Source: Paenibacillus sp. HGH0039 (GTDB lineage: Bacteria > Bacillota > Bacilli > Paenibacillales > NBRC-103111). From it: 64,000 bases of DNA. The notes under the pieces were generated by a model, which saw nothing but the letters and a program-made list of their open reading frames with translations, was not told where the DNA came from and searched no databases. Below, piece by piece: positions 8,977-22,867 of this stretch. The stretch spans positions 424,794-488,793 of the forward strand of contig NZ_KE150413.1 in assembly GCF_000411255.1 (NCBI RefSeq). The letters are read 5' to 3'. The position numbers and the translations under genes are program-made. Each line of letters begins with the position of its first letter. Within the stretch, counting starts at the first letter, position 1.

Positions 8977-9076
8977 CGATCCTCTGTTCAGAAGCGGCGG
9001 AGAAGATACCGAAGGAATGAAACACGTGTTACGGCAAGCGATCCGGAAAAGCACCGCTTATAAATCCGGATTATAA

Positions 9077-9201
9077 GACTAACCAACAGTACCGGCCGGT
9101 AGAACCAACCGATAGTACCAACTATCGAACCGGTTAATGGAACCAAACAATAGAACCAAGCAATAGCCAAGCAACAGAACCAACCCATAGAATCAACCAC
9201 C
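9077..9201. repeat. Degenerate 13-bp tandem repeat (AACCAACCNATAG)
   Basis: About nine imperfect units resembling AACCAAGCAATAG follow each other between the GcvPA-like and GcvPB-like genes. Clear copies are AACCAACCGATAG, AACCAAACAATAG, AACCAAGCAATAG and AACCAACCCATAG. The array ends at the ribosome binding region of the next gene. Confidence 0.75.
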
Positions 9202-9223
9202 GATGAGAGGGGATATCGGCACC

Positions 9224-10798
9224 ATGATCAAACGAATCGAACGAAACAGCAAGGTCCGCAAGTTCCACCAGGCGAAATGGGATGAGCCTGTCATATTCGA
9301 ACTGCACCGTCCGGGCGAGCGGGGGATTCTGGTACCGGCGGCGGAGCCGGAGGTGGAAGCCGAGGTGGGCGACGGTCTGTCCGCCCTGCCAGCGTCCATG
9401 CGCAGAGAGACGGCCCCGTCTCTTCCCGAGATCGGCCAGGCCAAGGTGCTGCGGCACTATCTGCGCCTGTCGCAGGAAACGCTGGGGTCCGATTTCAACG
9501 TTGAAATCGGTCAAGGCACCTGCACCATGAAGTACATTCCGCGGATCAACGAGATGCTTATCCGCAGCCCCAAAATGATGGACCTCCATCCGCTGCAGGA
9601 TGCGGACACGGTTCAGGGCATGCTCGAAGTCTATCACGGCCTCGACTTGGCGATGAGGGAAATATCGGGCTTGGACCGGTTCTCCTTCCAGCCGAGCAGC
9701 GGTACGCAGGCGCTTTTCGCCATGGCGTCCATCGTCCGGGCCTATCACGATGCGAACGGTGAAGGGGAGAAGCGCGACGAGATTATCACGACGATCTTCT
9801 CTCATCCGTCCCAGGCCGCAACCGCCGCGGTAAAAGGGTACAAAATCATCACGCTGTACCCGGACAAGGACGGCTTCCCGGATCTGGAGGCGCTGAAAAA
9901 CGCGGTGTCCGAGAGGACGGCAGGTTTTGTCGTGGCGAACCCCGAGGACACCGGAATCTTCAATCCCCGGATCCGTGAGTTTACGGACGTCGTGCATGAA
10001 GCGGGCGGAATCTGCTTCTACGACCAGGCCAACGCGAACGGGCTGCTCGGCATTGCGCGGGCGAAAGAAGCGGGCTTCGATATGTGCTTCTTCAACCTGC
10101 ACAAGACGTTCGCGGCGCCTCATATGTGCGGCGGACCCGCAACCGGAGCACTCGGCGTGACGGCACAGCTGGCGCCGTTCCTGCCGGGTCCCGTCGTGGA
10201 ATACGACGGCAGCCGATACAGCCTGAGCGGGGAAACCCCGGAAAGCATCGGCAAAGTGCGGATGTTCCACGGCGTGGCTCAAACGGTACTCCGCTCGTAT
10301 GCCTGGATTCGCGCGCTGGGGCCCGAAGGGCTGCTGGACGTGGCTCAAACAGCCGTACTCAACAACAACTATTTGTACGCGAACATTCTGAAAATCAGAG
10401 GCGCCAGCGCCCCTTATGTGGAAGGCGGACGCCTGGAGCAGGTACGCTACAGCTGGGAACAGCTGACGAAGGAGACCGGCGTGACGACGGAGGATGTTCA
10501 GCGCAGGATGTGCGACTTCGGGCTGCATTACTGGACCAGTCATCATCCGTATATCGTTCCGCAGCCTTTCACATTGGAGCCGACGGAATCGTACTCCAAA
10601 GAAGATCTTGACGAGTACCTGGATGCGCTGCGCCATATTTCGCGGGAAGCGTACGAAAATCCGGAGATCGTAAAAAGCGCCCCCCACAACAGCACCGTCC
10701 ACCGCATCGACGAATCCAGCTTCGACGATCCCAAAGAGTGGTGCATTACGTGGCGGGCCTATCTCAAAAAAACCGAGCCGGCCGGGGCCGCCCGCTAA
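9224..10798 (+). CDS. GcvPB-like protein (divergent glycine dehydrogenase subunit 2)
   Basis: A 524-residue PLP-dependent homologue of glycine dehydrogenase (decarboxylating) subunit 2. Lys294 in NLHKTFAAPHMCGGP is the expected Schiff-base lysine, and GTCTMKYIPRINE matches the conserved G-S-CTMKYNPKINE block. The usual AHGTNPASAAM loop is here SHPSQAATAAV, and the glycine-rich PHGGGGPG is PHMCGGPA, so loops around the cofactor and substrate differ from the usual enzyme. I prefer ATG 9224 (GAGAGGGG upstream) to ATG 9203, which has no ribosome binding site. It should pair with 7579. With sugar transport and SDR neighbours, another amino acid or acceptor is possible, which is inference. Confidence 0.8.
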   Translation: MIKRIERNSKVRKFHQAKWDEPVIFELHRPGERGILVPAAEPEVEAEVGDGLSALPASMRRETAPSLPEIGQAKVLRHYLRLSQETLGSDFNVEIGQGTCTMKYIPRINEMLIRSPKMMDLHPLQDADTVQGMLEVYHGLDLAMREISGLDRFSFQPSSGTQALFAMASIVRAYHDANGEGEKRDEIITTIFSHPSQAATAAVKGYKIITLYPDKDGFPDLEALKNAVSERTAGFVVANPEDTGIFNPRIREFTDVVHEAGGICFYDQANANGLLGIARAKEAGFDMCFFNLHKTFAAPHMCGGPATGALGVTAQLAPFLPGPVVEYDGSRYSLSGETPESIGKVRMFHGVAQTVLRSYAWIRALGPEGLLDVAQTAVLNNNYLYANILKIRGASAPYVEGGRLEQVRYSWEQLTKETGVTTEDVQRRMCDFGLHYWTSHHPYIVPQPFTLEPTESYSKEDLDEYLDALRHISREAYENPEIVKSAPHNSTVHRIDESSFDDPKEWCITWRAYLKKTEPAGAAR

Positions 10799-10917
10799 AA
10801 GGTCCCGCGCACGGAAGCGGGGCTCCGTACTGACGACGTTCAGACAGCGGACCCTGCTGGGTTATATTTCAAATTCCATAGAGCGCGGGGAGGCATGTGC
10901 ACACAGCCTTCCCGTGC

Positions 10918-10945
10918 TATAATCATTTTACGGAAGCGCTTACTT
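10918..10945 (+). promoter_or_regulatory. Extended -10 promoter with cre-like site
   Basis: TGCTATAAT (hexamer 10918-10923) is a strong extended -10, and CGGAAGCGCTTACTT at 10931-10945 overlaps the expected transcription start. This places the kinase start downstream at TTG 10969. Confidence 0.65.
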
Positions 10946-10968
10946 TACTGCATGCGGGGGAGATTACG

Positions 10969-12672
10969 TTGTTTAGACACCTGGGCCTACTGCCGATTCG
11001 TTTACGCCGGAGCCTGCAGGGAAAGCTGGTGCTGCTGATTTTGCTGGTTGCCATTATCCCTCTGTTGTCTCTGGGCTATGTGCTGTATACCAAGTCATCG
11101 CAGACGATAAACGAGCAGTTCGGGCGTTACGGGGAAAATACGGTATTCCAGCTGCAGGTGCAGATCGATTCGACGCTGGCTCAGATGAAATATACCGTCG
11201 GAGATATTTTGTCCTACCTGCTGGATCCCAATTTTACGGTTCTGCATGAGGAGATTCCGACGACTTATCTGGGCTTTAAAGAAGAGCAGCAGCTCGAACA
11301 GTATTTAAAAGCCCATAAAACGCTGGATACGAAAGGCATTTTTATCCTGACGAAGTCCGGCTATTATTACGGCGAGCGCATCGCCAATACGGATCTCGTG
11401 GAGGAAAGCCCCTGGTTCGGCGAGGAGCGCACGGGGTACCGGTTCAGCATTTACGAGCCCAAGCAGTACAGCGGCACCTCCAACATTCCGGGCGAAAAAG
11501 TGATCGGCCTGCTTTTTCAGATTCACAATCAGGTCGGGGCGCTGGAGGATGCAAGGGTGCTGATCGAAGTAAAAGCCGAAAAGCTGCTGGATATGTTCCA
11601 CGAGTACGAACGGGATACGGGCGCTTTCCTGACCATATCGGATCAAGGGCGCATTCTGTATCAGACGGCGAAGGCCTATACAAAGCGTGATGACGATGTC
11701 GTCTGGACGAAGCAGTCGGAGGAGACCGATTGGAAGATCGAAGTGCGGACGCCTTACCACCAGTTTTACCAGTCGTCTCTGCTCGTCCGGACATTTACGT
11801 TTACGGCCGTCAGCTTGTCCATTCTGTTGGCTTTCGTTCTGGCGTACTTCAGTTCGCTGCGTTTCCTTAGGCGGATTAAAAAAATGAAAAATTCCATCCG
11901 GGACGTCTCGCTCGGGCGCCTGGATACTCGGATCGTCGTCGATTCTGAAGATGAAATCGGGCGTTTGGGCCGCAGCTTCAACCACATGGTTGTTCAGCTG
12001 CAGGATTTGTTCGGAGAGGTCAAACGCGTGGAGCGGCAGAAAAAAGAAGCGGAGCTCCGGGCACTCCACCATCAGATCAATCCCCATCTGCTGATCAATA
12101 CGCTCGCTTCCATCCAGTGGAAAGCGCGAATAGCCGGCAACGCCGAGGTGCAGCAGATGATTCTGCATTTGACCAAGGTACTCGACGGTAACCTGAACTA
12201 CACACGTGAGCTGGTAACCTTGAAGGAGGAGCTGGATGTGATTCATCATTACATGAATCTCCAGGAATACCGGTTCGGCCATGTGTTCAGCTATCGCATC
12301 GATACGGAGGAGATCCCCTTGGACCAGGTCCGCATTCCGCGGATGACTCTGCAGCCTTTGGTGGAAAATATTTTTTTTCATGCGTTCGAGGACGGGGCGG
12401 GCACGATCGAAATCAAAGTGCGTGAGCAGGGAAACGCGATCCGACTGAGTGTGTGCGACGACGGCAAGGGAATGGAACCCGATACGGCACGGCAGCTTCT
12501 GGCCGATCCCGGAGACGCGGTAGGCCGCAAGAAACGCAGCATCGGCATCTATAACGTCGATCAGCGGATCAAGCTGCATTTCGGCGATAAATACGGGCTG
12601 GATGTAGAGTCGGAGCCGGGAAAAGGAACATGCATCGGGATTAGGCTTCCGAAGGAGGAGGAAACGGGATGA
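10969..12672 (+). CDS. Sensor histidine kinase, YesM type
   Basis: A 567-residue membrane sensor kinase from a TTG start preceded by GGGGGAG. Membrane helix 1 spans about residues 19-40, an extracellular sensing domain about 41-280, helix 2 about 281-304, then a HAMP linker (SLGRLDTRIVVDSEDEIGRL). The His_kinase domain has ALHHQINPHLLINTL, where the His of INPHLL is the expected phosphoacceptor. The ATPase domain shows LVENIFFHAFEDG (N box), CDDGKGM and GIYNVDQRI. It overlaps the response regulator gene by 4 bp, so the two are translationally coupled and form one two-component system. The likely signal is an extracellular carbohydrate, and the likely target is the neighbouring transport genes. 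Confidence 0.9.
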   Translation: MFRHLGLLPIRLRRSLQGKLVLLILLVAIIPLLSLGYVLYTKSSQTINEQFGRYGENTVFQLQVQIDSTLAQMKYTVGDILSYLLDPNFTVLHEEIPTTYLGFKEEQQLEQYLKAHKTLDTKGIFILTKSGYYYGERIANTDLVEESPWFGEERTGYRFSIYEPKQYSGTSNIPGEKVIGLLFQIHNQVGALEDARVLIEVKAEKLLDMFHEYERDTGAFLTISDQGRILYQTAKAYTKRDDDVVWTKQSEETDWKIEVRTPYHQFYQSSLLVRTFTFTAVSLSILLAFVLAYFSSLRFLRRIKKMKNSIRDVSLGRLDTRIVVDSEDEIGRLGRSFNHMVVQLQDLFGEVKRVERQKKEAELRALHHQINPHLLINTLASIQWKARIAGNAEVQQMILHLTKVLDGNLNYTRELVTLKEELDVIHHYMNLQEYRFGHVFSYRIDTEEIPLDQVRIPRMTLQPLVENIFFHAFEDGAGTIEIKVREQGNAIRLSVCDDGKGMEPDTARQLLADPGDAVGRKKRSIGIYNVDQRIKLHFGDKYGLDVESEPGKGTCIGIRLPKEEETG

Positions 12673-13913
12673 GCGATACGACTATACGCGTACTGATTGC
12701 CGACGATGAAGTGATTATCCGCAGGGGGCTGATCAGCACGGTGCCCTGGGAACGCTATGGCATGGAAGTTGTGGCGGATGCGCCGAACGGGACCCGGGCC
12801 TGGGAGGCTTTCCTGGAGCACGAGCCGGAGGTGGTCATTACGGACATCGTGATGCCCGGAATGACGGGAATCGAGCTAATCCGCAAGATCAAGGAGTACG
12901 CCCCTCGGACAAAAGCGCTGCTGCTCAGCTGCCACCGCGATTTCGAATACGCCAAGCAGGGCATCAAGTACGGCGCGTCCGGTTATTTGCTCAAAACCGA
13001 TTTCAGCGATGAGGAGCTGGGAGACTATCTGGAAGGCTTCCGCAGCGAGCTCCGCAGGCCCGGACAGCAGGCGCCCGCACAGTCCGGGGGAGCCGAGGCA
13101 TCCGCCGCGGACAAATCCGCGGGCGTGGAAGGAGCGCTCCGCGAATGGCTGCACGGCATCCGGGACGGCTTTCCCGCCGAGCTGGAGAGGCTGCTGGAAG
13201 GGCAGTGGCGGTGGATGCGCGAGCCGACGGTGCCTTACCTGATCGGCTGCGGAGGCCCGGCGTCGGCCGAAGCGGAAGCGCCCGGCCCCTCGGCCGCACC
13301 GGGCCCCGCCACCTGCGCCGCGCGCTTGGCGGCCGGGCTCGCCTCCGCGGGCCTCTGCGCGGCGGCCGCCCTCAGCGGGCAGCATGTGCTGCTTCTCGTC
13401 CCGCAGGAAGAGCGGCAGGCGTGGAACGCCCGCCTATGCGCGCGCAAAGCGGCGGACCCGCAGCTGCGCTGGACCGAGGGCACGGCGTTCTCCGGCGCGT
13501 CCGGCTGGCTGGCGGAGGTGCGCCGCCTGCACGGCCGCATCGAGCTGGAGACGCGCCACCGCGTGCGCATCGGCGAGTGGCCCGAGCCGATTGCGGCGGC
13601 GGTGCGCCTGATCGTCGAGCAGGCGGATTCGCAGCTCTCCGTCGCGGAAGCGGCCCATGAGGTCGGCCTGAGCCGCAGCCATTTCAGCACGCTCTTCAAG
13701 CGCGTGGTGGGCGAAAGCTTCGTGGCGTTCACCTGCCGCACGAAGCTGGGCATCGCTTCGGAGCTGCTCGCCGCCTCGAAGCTGACGGTGCAGGACATCG
13801 CGGACCGGGTGGGCATGCCGGATGCGAAATATTTCAGCAAATGGTTCAAGCGCTGCACGGGTCAGACCCCGAGTCATTACCGCACGGAGCAGCGGATGAC
13901 GGACGCTCGCTAG
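12669..13913 (+). CDS. Response regulator, YesN type (receiver plus AraC HTH)
   Basis: A 414-residue DNA-binding response regulator. The receiver domain (1-120) has the acidic pair D12 D13, phosphoacceptor Asp59 (VVITDIVMPG) and a conserved lysine in YLLKTDF. The C-terminal 100 residues are a two-helix-turn-helix AraC domain (VAEAAHEVGLSRSHFSTLFKRVVGESF and DIADRVGMPDAKYFSKWFKR). The region between is very rich in Ala, Gly, Pro and Arg with very high GC content, including an Ala/Pro-rich linker around residues 197-225 that looks like low-complexity expansion. It overlaps the kinase by ATGA. It presumably activates the transporter starting at 14161 after phosphorylation. Confidence 0.9.
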   Translation: MSDTTIRVLIADDEVIIRRGLISTVPWERYGMEVVADAPNGTRAWEAFLEHEPEVVITDIVMPGMTGIELIRKIKEYAPRTKALLLSCHRDFEYAKQGIKYGASGYLLKTDFSDEELGDYLEGFRSELRRPGQQAPAQSGGAEASAADKSAGVEGALREWLHGIRDGFPAELERLLEGQWRWMREPTVPYLIGCGGPASAEAEAPGPSAAPGPATCAARLAAGLASAGLCAAAALSGQHVLLLVPQEERQAWNARLCARKAADPQLRWTEGTAFSGASGWLAEVRRLHGRIELETRHRVRIGEWPEPIAAAVRLIVEQADSQLSVAEAAHEVGLSRSHFSTLFKRVVGESFVAFTCRTKLGIASELLAASKLTVQDIADRVGMPDAKYFSKWFKRCTGQTPSHYRTEQRMTDAR

Positions 13914-13937
13914 CCGGCTCTGCCAGTGCGGTTTCCC

Positions 13938-13959
13938 AGAAGGGAAGCCTTCTTTTTTT
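13938..13959 (+). terminator. Terminator of the kinase/regulator operon
   Basis: AGAAGG GAAG CCTTCT followed by TTTTTT, a compact stem with a four-base loop right after the regulator gene. Confidence 0.85.
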
Positions 13960-14077
13960 CCCCGGTAACGGATCGCCGGATAAAAACACCCCCTCGCGCC
14001 GGACGTATTGGCACCTTCCTCGGGAGCTGTCCGGAGAGCGGGCAAAGCGGCACTTTTTTTCGGACATTCTTCCGTTT

Positions 14078-14091
14078 TGAAAACGCTTTAT
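14078..14091 (+). promoter_or_regulatory. cre-like site upstream of the second binding protein
   Basis: TGAAAACGCTTTAT matches the left half and centre of the CcpA cre consensus, 70 bp before the start codon at 14161. The right half is poor. Confidence 0.45.
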
Positions 14092-14160
14092 TTGCCGTAA
14101 ACTGAAGTCAATTCAACGCATTCATCTCATCACACCTAAGATGTTTATGGGGGGAACTTT

Positions 14161-15429
14161 ATGAAAAAGACGCTCGTTCTCGCGCTTACCGGATCGATGG
14201 TTACCGCTCTTGCCCTCTCGGGCTGCGGCTCCAAGCAGGGAGAAGCCCAGGGGGGAGGAAACTCCGGCGCCGACGGCGGCAAGGTGACGCTGCGCTTCGC
14301 GACCTGGGATACCGGCGATCTGCTCAAAATCCAGGAAACGATCGCCAAAAACTTCGAAGCCAAGCATCCGAACGTCAAGGTGCAGGTGGAAGCTTACGGA
14401 GACGGATTCGATCAGAAGCTGGCCGCTTCCATCGGGGCCAACAATGCGCCGGATGTGATGTACATGTGGGATTTTCCGACGTATTACAAAAACCTCGAAC
14501 CTTTGGATGAGCGGATGAAAAGCGATACGACGCTGAAGCAGGACGATTTTTACCCGGGACTGCTCAATTACGTCAAAATCGATGGAACCGCTTACGGAAT
14601 ACCGGCAGGGTTTACGACAAGGGTGATGTATTACAACAAAAAGCTGTTTGACGAAGCGGGCGTCCCTCAGCCTAAAGAAGGCTGGACGTGGGACGAATTC
14701 AAAGCCGCAGCCCAGAAGCTGACGAATCCGGCCAAAAAGCAGTACGGCTTCGGAGTCCGCGCGGAGAACGATCCGTACGATCTTCAGGGCATCGTCTGGA
14801 GCAACGGCGGCAGCTTTATCTCGGATGACGGCAAAACGATCGAAGGCTACATGAACGGCAAGCCGGCGGTCGAAGCGATCGGCATGATCGGCGACCTCGT
14901 CAAGTCCAAGACGGCCGTGATCGTGGGCGGCAAGAACCAGCAGTCGGGGGACGACATTTTCAAAGCGGGCAAAATCGCCATGTGGGAGAGCGGCATCTGG
15001 CCGCTGGACGGCTTCAAGGAAGCGAAGGTCGATGTCGGAACGGTTTCCATGCCGGTCTTCCCGGGCAAGCCGGTTAAAGGCGTAATCGCCGAATCTGCGG
15101 TCTCGATGTCCAAAAACTCCAAGCATAAGGAAGAAGCGTGGGAGTTTATCAAATATTACGCTTCCGAAGAAGCGATCAAGCTGCGGACAAGCGACCTGCC
15201 AGTGCGCAAAAGCATCGTGGAAGGCAACAAGCTAGACCAGGATCCGGTGTACAAGGCGTTCTACACGATGCTCGAAGCGAGCGACAACACCCCGGCTTTC
15301 CTGCTCAGCCCGAAATGGAACGAAGTCAACCGCAACTTAACGTCGGCCATCAACGCGATTATGCTTGGACAAAACGCCCAGGATTCGATGGATACGGCCG
15401 TGCGCGATTCGCAAAAGTTTTTCAAATAA
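14161..15429 (+). CDS. Sugar ABC transporter substrate-binding lipoprotein
   Basis: A 422-residue extracellular solute-binding protein of family 1. The signal peptide ends in LALSGC with Cys22 as lipidation site, followed by a Gly/Ser-rich tether. Family motifs include RFATWDTGDLLKIQET, NNAPDVMYMWDFPTYYKNL, PAGFTTRVMYYNKKLFDEAGVP and FKAGKIAMWESGIWPL. The start is supported by ATGGGGGGAAC. It is the first gene of a second CUT1 transport operon (14161-17249), directly downstream of a sensor kinase/regulator pair, the usual arrangement for inducible sugar uptake in these bacteria. With a beta-galactosidase and an MFS gene following, a galactoside is a reasonable but unproven substrate. Confidence 0.92.
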   Translation: MKKTLVLALTGSMVTALALSGCGSKQGEAQGGGNSGADGGKVTLRFATWDTGDLLKIQETIAKNFEAKHPNVKVQVEAYGDGFDQKLAASIGANNAPDVMYMWDFPTYYKNLEPLDERMKSDTTLKQDDFYPGLLNYVKIDGTAYGIPAGFTTRVMYYNKKLFDEAGVPQPKEGWTWDEFKAAAQKLTNPAKKQYGFGVRAENDPYDLQGIVWSNGGSFISDDGKTIEGYMNGKPAVEAIGMIGDLVKSKTAVIVGGKNQQSGDDIFKAGKIAMWESGIWPLDGFKEAKVDVGTVSMPVFPGKPVKGVIAESAVSMSKNSKHKEEAWEFIKYYASEEAIKLRTSDLPVRKSIVEGNKLDQDPVYKAFYTMLEASDNTPAFLLSPKWNEVNRNLTSAINAIMLGQNAQDSMDTAVRDSQKFFK

Positions 15430-15455
15430 CCCGTTAGGGAAACGGAAGTGAGCCC

Positions 15456-16418
15456 ATGCAACCGAACACCTTGCAGCTTCAAAAAGGCGTGCGGCGCAGC
15501 ATCTGGAGAAGAGGCAGGCTAACCCCCTTCCTCTTCATTCTTCCCTGGATGATCGGGTTCGTGGCCTTTACGCTCGGACCCCTCCTGTTTTCGCTCGTCA
15601 TTTCCTTTTACGATTGGCCCATAGTCGGCGAACGAACCTTTGTCGGCTTCCAAAACTATGTGAATATGTTCACAAACGATCCTTTGTTCTGGCATTCCCT
15701 GGGCGTAACGGTCCGGTTTGCCGCCATATTCGTGCCGCTGAATCTCGCTATCGCTCTTCTGCTGGCTGTTCTGCTCAATCAGAACGTCCGGGGAAGCGGT
15801 ATTTTCCGCACCGTGTTCTACCTGCCTTCCGTCATCTCGGGCGTTGCTCTGGCGATGATCTGGGCCTGGGTGTACAGCGGGGAATACGGGATTCTCAATT
15901 ATTTCCTATCCCTGGTCGGAATTACCGGACCGGATTGGCTGCGTGAGCCGAACTGGTCGATGATCGCGATGGTCGCCGCAAGCCTGTGGGCGCAGGGGTC
16001 CATGATGCTGATCTTCCTCGCCGGGCTGAAAAATATCCCCGGCGATCTGTACGAAGCCGCCGAACTGGACGGTGCGGGCGCGTTCAAGCGGTTTATCCGC
16101 ATCACGCTTCCCATGCTGGGGCCGACCCTGCTTTTCAACCTGATTACGTCGATTATCGCCGCTTTCCAGCAGCTTACGCTCGCATTGACGCTTACGGGCG
16201 GAGGACCGCTGAATTCGACTTACTTTTACGCCATGTACGTGTACGAGAACGCTTTTAAATATTTCAAAATGGGTTATTCCGCAGCCAACGCCTGGGTCAT
16301 GTTCGTAATTGTGCTGGCGCTGACGATGATGGTCTTCCGCTCCACCTCCATGTTCGTCTATTACGAGGGTGAACTGAAGAAGAACAAAGCCCGGAAAACG
16401 AAGCGCAAAGCGCTGTAA
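15456..16418 (+). CDS. Sugar ABC transporter permease (MalF/UgpA type)
   Basis: A 320-residue CUT1 permease with about six membrane helices, the first at about residues 24-48 (FLFILPWMIGFVAFTLGPLL). The EAA loop reads DLYEAAELDGAGAFKRFIRI. The C-terminus is strongly basic (KKNKARKTKRKAL). The start ATG has a modest ribosome binding site (GGAAGTGAG). It lies 26 nt after the binding protein gene and 21 nt before the second permease, so all three are cotranscribed. It contributes half of the transmembrane channel. Confidence 0.92.
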   Translation: MQPNTLQLQKGVRRSIWRRGRLTPFLFILPWMIGFVAFTLGPLLFSLVISFYDWPIVGERTFVGFQNYVNMFTNDPLFWHSLGVTVRFAAIFVPLNLAIALLLAVLLNQNVRGSGIFRTVFYLPSVISGVALAMIWAWVYSGEYGILNYFLSLVGITGPDWLREPNWSMIAMVAASLWAQGSMMLIFLAGLKNIPGDLYEAAELDGAGAFKRFIRITLPMLGPTLLFNLITSIIAAFQQLTLALTLTGGGPLNSTYFYAMYVYENAFKYFKMGYSAANAWVMFVIVLALTMMVFRSTSMFVYYEGELKKNKARKTKRKAL

Positions 16419-16439
16419 AGACGATTGCGAGGTGAAGAC

Positions 16440-17249
16440 ATGAAGAAAGTACTCACATATGCCCTGCTGCTGTTTTTCTCGCTGCTGTTCCTGATGCCGT
16501 TCTTCTGGCTCGTTACGACGGCTCTGAAAAGCCCGGAAGAGGTTTACATGTATCCGCCCAAATGGATCCCGTCCGAACTTCACTGGGAAAACTTCGCGAA
16601 GGCGTGGACGATACAGCCGTTTAACGTGTTTCTGAAAAATTCCCTGACCGTCACCGTGCTGTGCAACATCGGCCAACTGATTTCGTCCTCGCTGGTTGCC
16701 TACGGATTTGCGCGGTTTCGTTTCAAGGGCCGGGACGCTCTGTTCATGGTCGTGCTCGCCACGATGATGATTCCGTGGGACGTGACGATGATCCCGCTAT
16801 ACATGGAGTTTAATTTCCTGGGCTGGATCAATACGCTGAAGCCTCTGATCGTCCCATCCTGGTTCGGCTCGGCGTTTTACATTTTCTTGCTGAGGCAGTT
16901 TATTATGACCATTCCGACGGAGCTTGAAGAGGCGGCGAAAATCGACGGGGCGGGGGATCTGAAAATTTTTACGAAAATCATTATTCCTCTGATGTTTCCG
17001 GCGCTCGTGCTTGTCAGCGTCTTTAATATGCTGGACACGTGGAACGATTATCTCGGGCCGCTCATTTTCCTGAACGATGCGAGCATGTATACGCTGACGC
17101 TCGGTCTGGCGCAGTTTAAAGGGATGTTCGGCGTCGACATGACTTCGGTTATGGCCGTAACGACGATCATCTGTCTGCCTCCGCTTGCGGTGTTCTTCCT
17201 TGCCCAGCGGTATATCGTGGAAGGTATTTCGATGACGGGCATCAAGTAA
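16440..17249 (+). CDS. Sugar ABC transporter permease (MalG/UgpE type)
   Basis: A 269-residue CUT1 permease with six predicted membrane helices, the first at about residues 5-27. The EAA loop is ELEEAAKIDGAGDLKIFTKI, and the C-terminus RYIVEGISMTGIK is typical. ATG 16440 follows GAGGTGA at 5 nt, and an in-frame TTG at 16425 is less likely. It ends the second CUT1 operon, which again lacks an ATPase gene and would need a shared ATPase. The following spacer to 17373 contains no clear terminator, so the MFS and beta-galactosidase genes may be cotranscribed. Confidence 0.92.
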   Translation: MKKVLTYALLLFFSLLFLMPFFWLVTTALKSPEEVYMYPPKWIPSELHWENFAKAWTIQPFNVFLKNSLTVTVLCNIGQLISSSLVAYGFARFRFKGRDALFMVVLATMMIPWDVTMIPLYMEFNFLGWINTLKPLIVPSWFGSAFYIFLLRQFIMTIPTELEEAAKIDGAGDLKIFTKIIIPLMFPALVLVSVFNMLDTWNDYLGPLIFLNDASMYTLTLGLAQFKGMFGVDMTSVMAVTTIICLPPLAVFFLAQRYIVEGISMTGIK

Positions 17250-17372
17250 GGTCTTGTGTTCCTGTGAAGCTGGAGTGAATGGGAACTAGGGCTGAGCTAT
17301 TAGAATCAAGCAGTAAGCGGTGAGCGAGGAAGTTAACTCGGGAGTTTCGGACAGCAAGGGGATTGGACAGAT

Positions 17373-22324
<4,952 letters not shown>

Positions 22325-22343
22325 GCAAGAACGCCTTCAAACC

Positions 22344-22384
22344 AAACACGTCCGATGCTCCTGTAAGCAAGGGCGTGTTTTTTT
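22344..22384 (+). terminator. Terminator after the beta-galactosidase gene
   Basis: AAACACG and CGTGTTT form a stem with a 23-nt loop and are followed by TTTT. It ends the transcript of the MFS/lacZ pair. Confidence 0.7.
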
Positions 22385-22714
22385 ACGGCCTTAACCATTA
22401 ATGAGCCTGCGTTAACTATCCGCTCTCTGAATAAGGAATAGAGTCATGCACGCGTGTGCCAGTGTACGTCAGCTCAAGATGCTTGGCGTCACATGACGGT
22501 GGTCGGCCACAATGAAAGTCATGCTCGAGTATACGAATTTATGTTCCTGTAATAGGCTCGTGAATTTACATCTAGTGACCCGGATACGTTCTGCCAATTT
22601 TCAAGCGTGTCTCCGGAACCCTTGATTTTACTGGGAAAACTGCGGTTTTATCCGTAAAAAACAGCATGCCCATATAGCGGAAATTTCTAGGATATTTTGG
22701 ATAGAAGAAAAAGC
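22385..22714. other. Intergenic stretch without recognisable gene
   Basis: I see no coding frame with a ribosome binding site, no tRNA and no clear hairpin with a T run between the lacZ terminator and the tRNA promoter at 22715. Confidence 0.5.
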
Positions 22715-22742
22715 TTGTAATCTTTTAAATTTCTGATACAAT
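22715..22742 (+). promoter_or_regulatory. Promoter of the nine-gene tRNA cluster
   Basis: TTGTAA (22715-22720), a 16-bp spacer and TACAAT (22737-22742) form a good vegetative promoter 31 bp before the first tRNA. Confidence 0.65.
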
Positions 22743-22773
22743 AATCCTTGTCGCCAAAAAAGACAAACATCAA

Positions 22774-22845
22774 GGCCCGTTGGTCAAGGGGTTAAGACAC
22801 CTCCCTTTCACGGAGGTAACAGGGGTTCGAATCCCCTACGGGTCA
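22774..22845 (+). tRNA. tRNA-Glu (TTC)
   Basis: A 72-nt cloverleaf with anticodon TTC in CCTTTCACG and a GGTTCGAATCC T arm. No CCA is encoded. It is first of the cluster. Confidence 0.95.
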
Positions 22846-22867
22846 TTCTATTCCTACTAGAAGATAT

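Noticed and set aside
9077-9201. Short regular repeats resembling a CRISPR array
   Set aside because: Units are about 13 bp, degenerate and contiguous without unique spacers, and no cas genes are near.
12876-13858. Minus-strand frames opposite the response regulator
   Set aside because: They mirror the Ala/Arg-rich high-GC linker and contain no recognisable domain.
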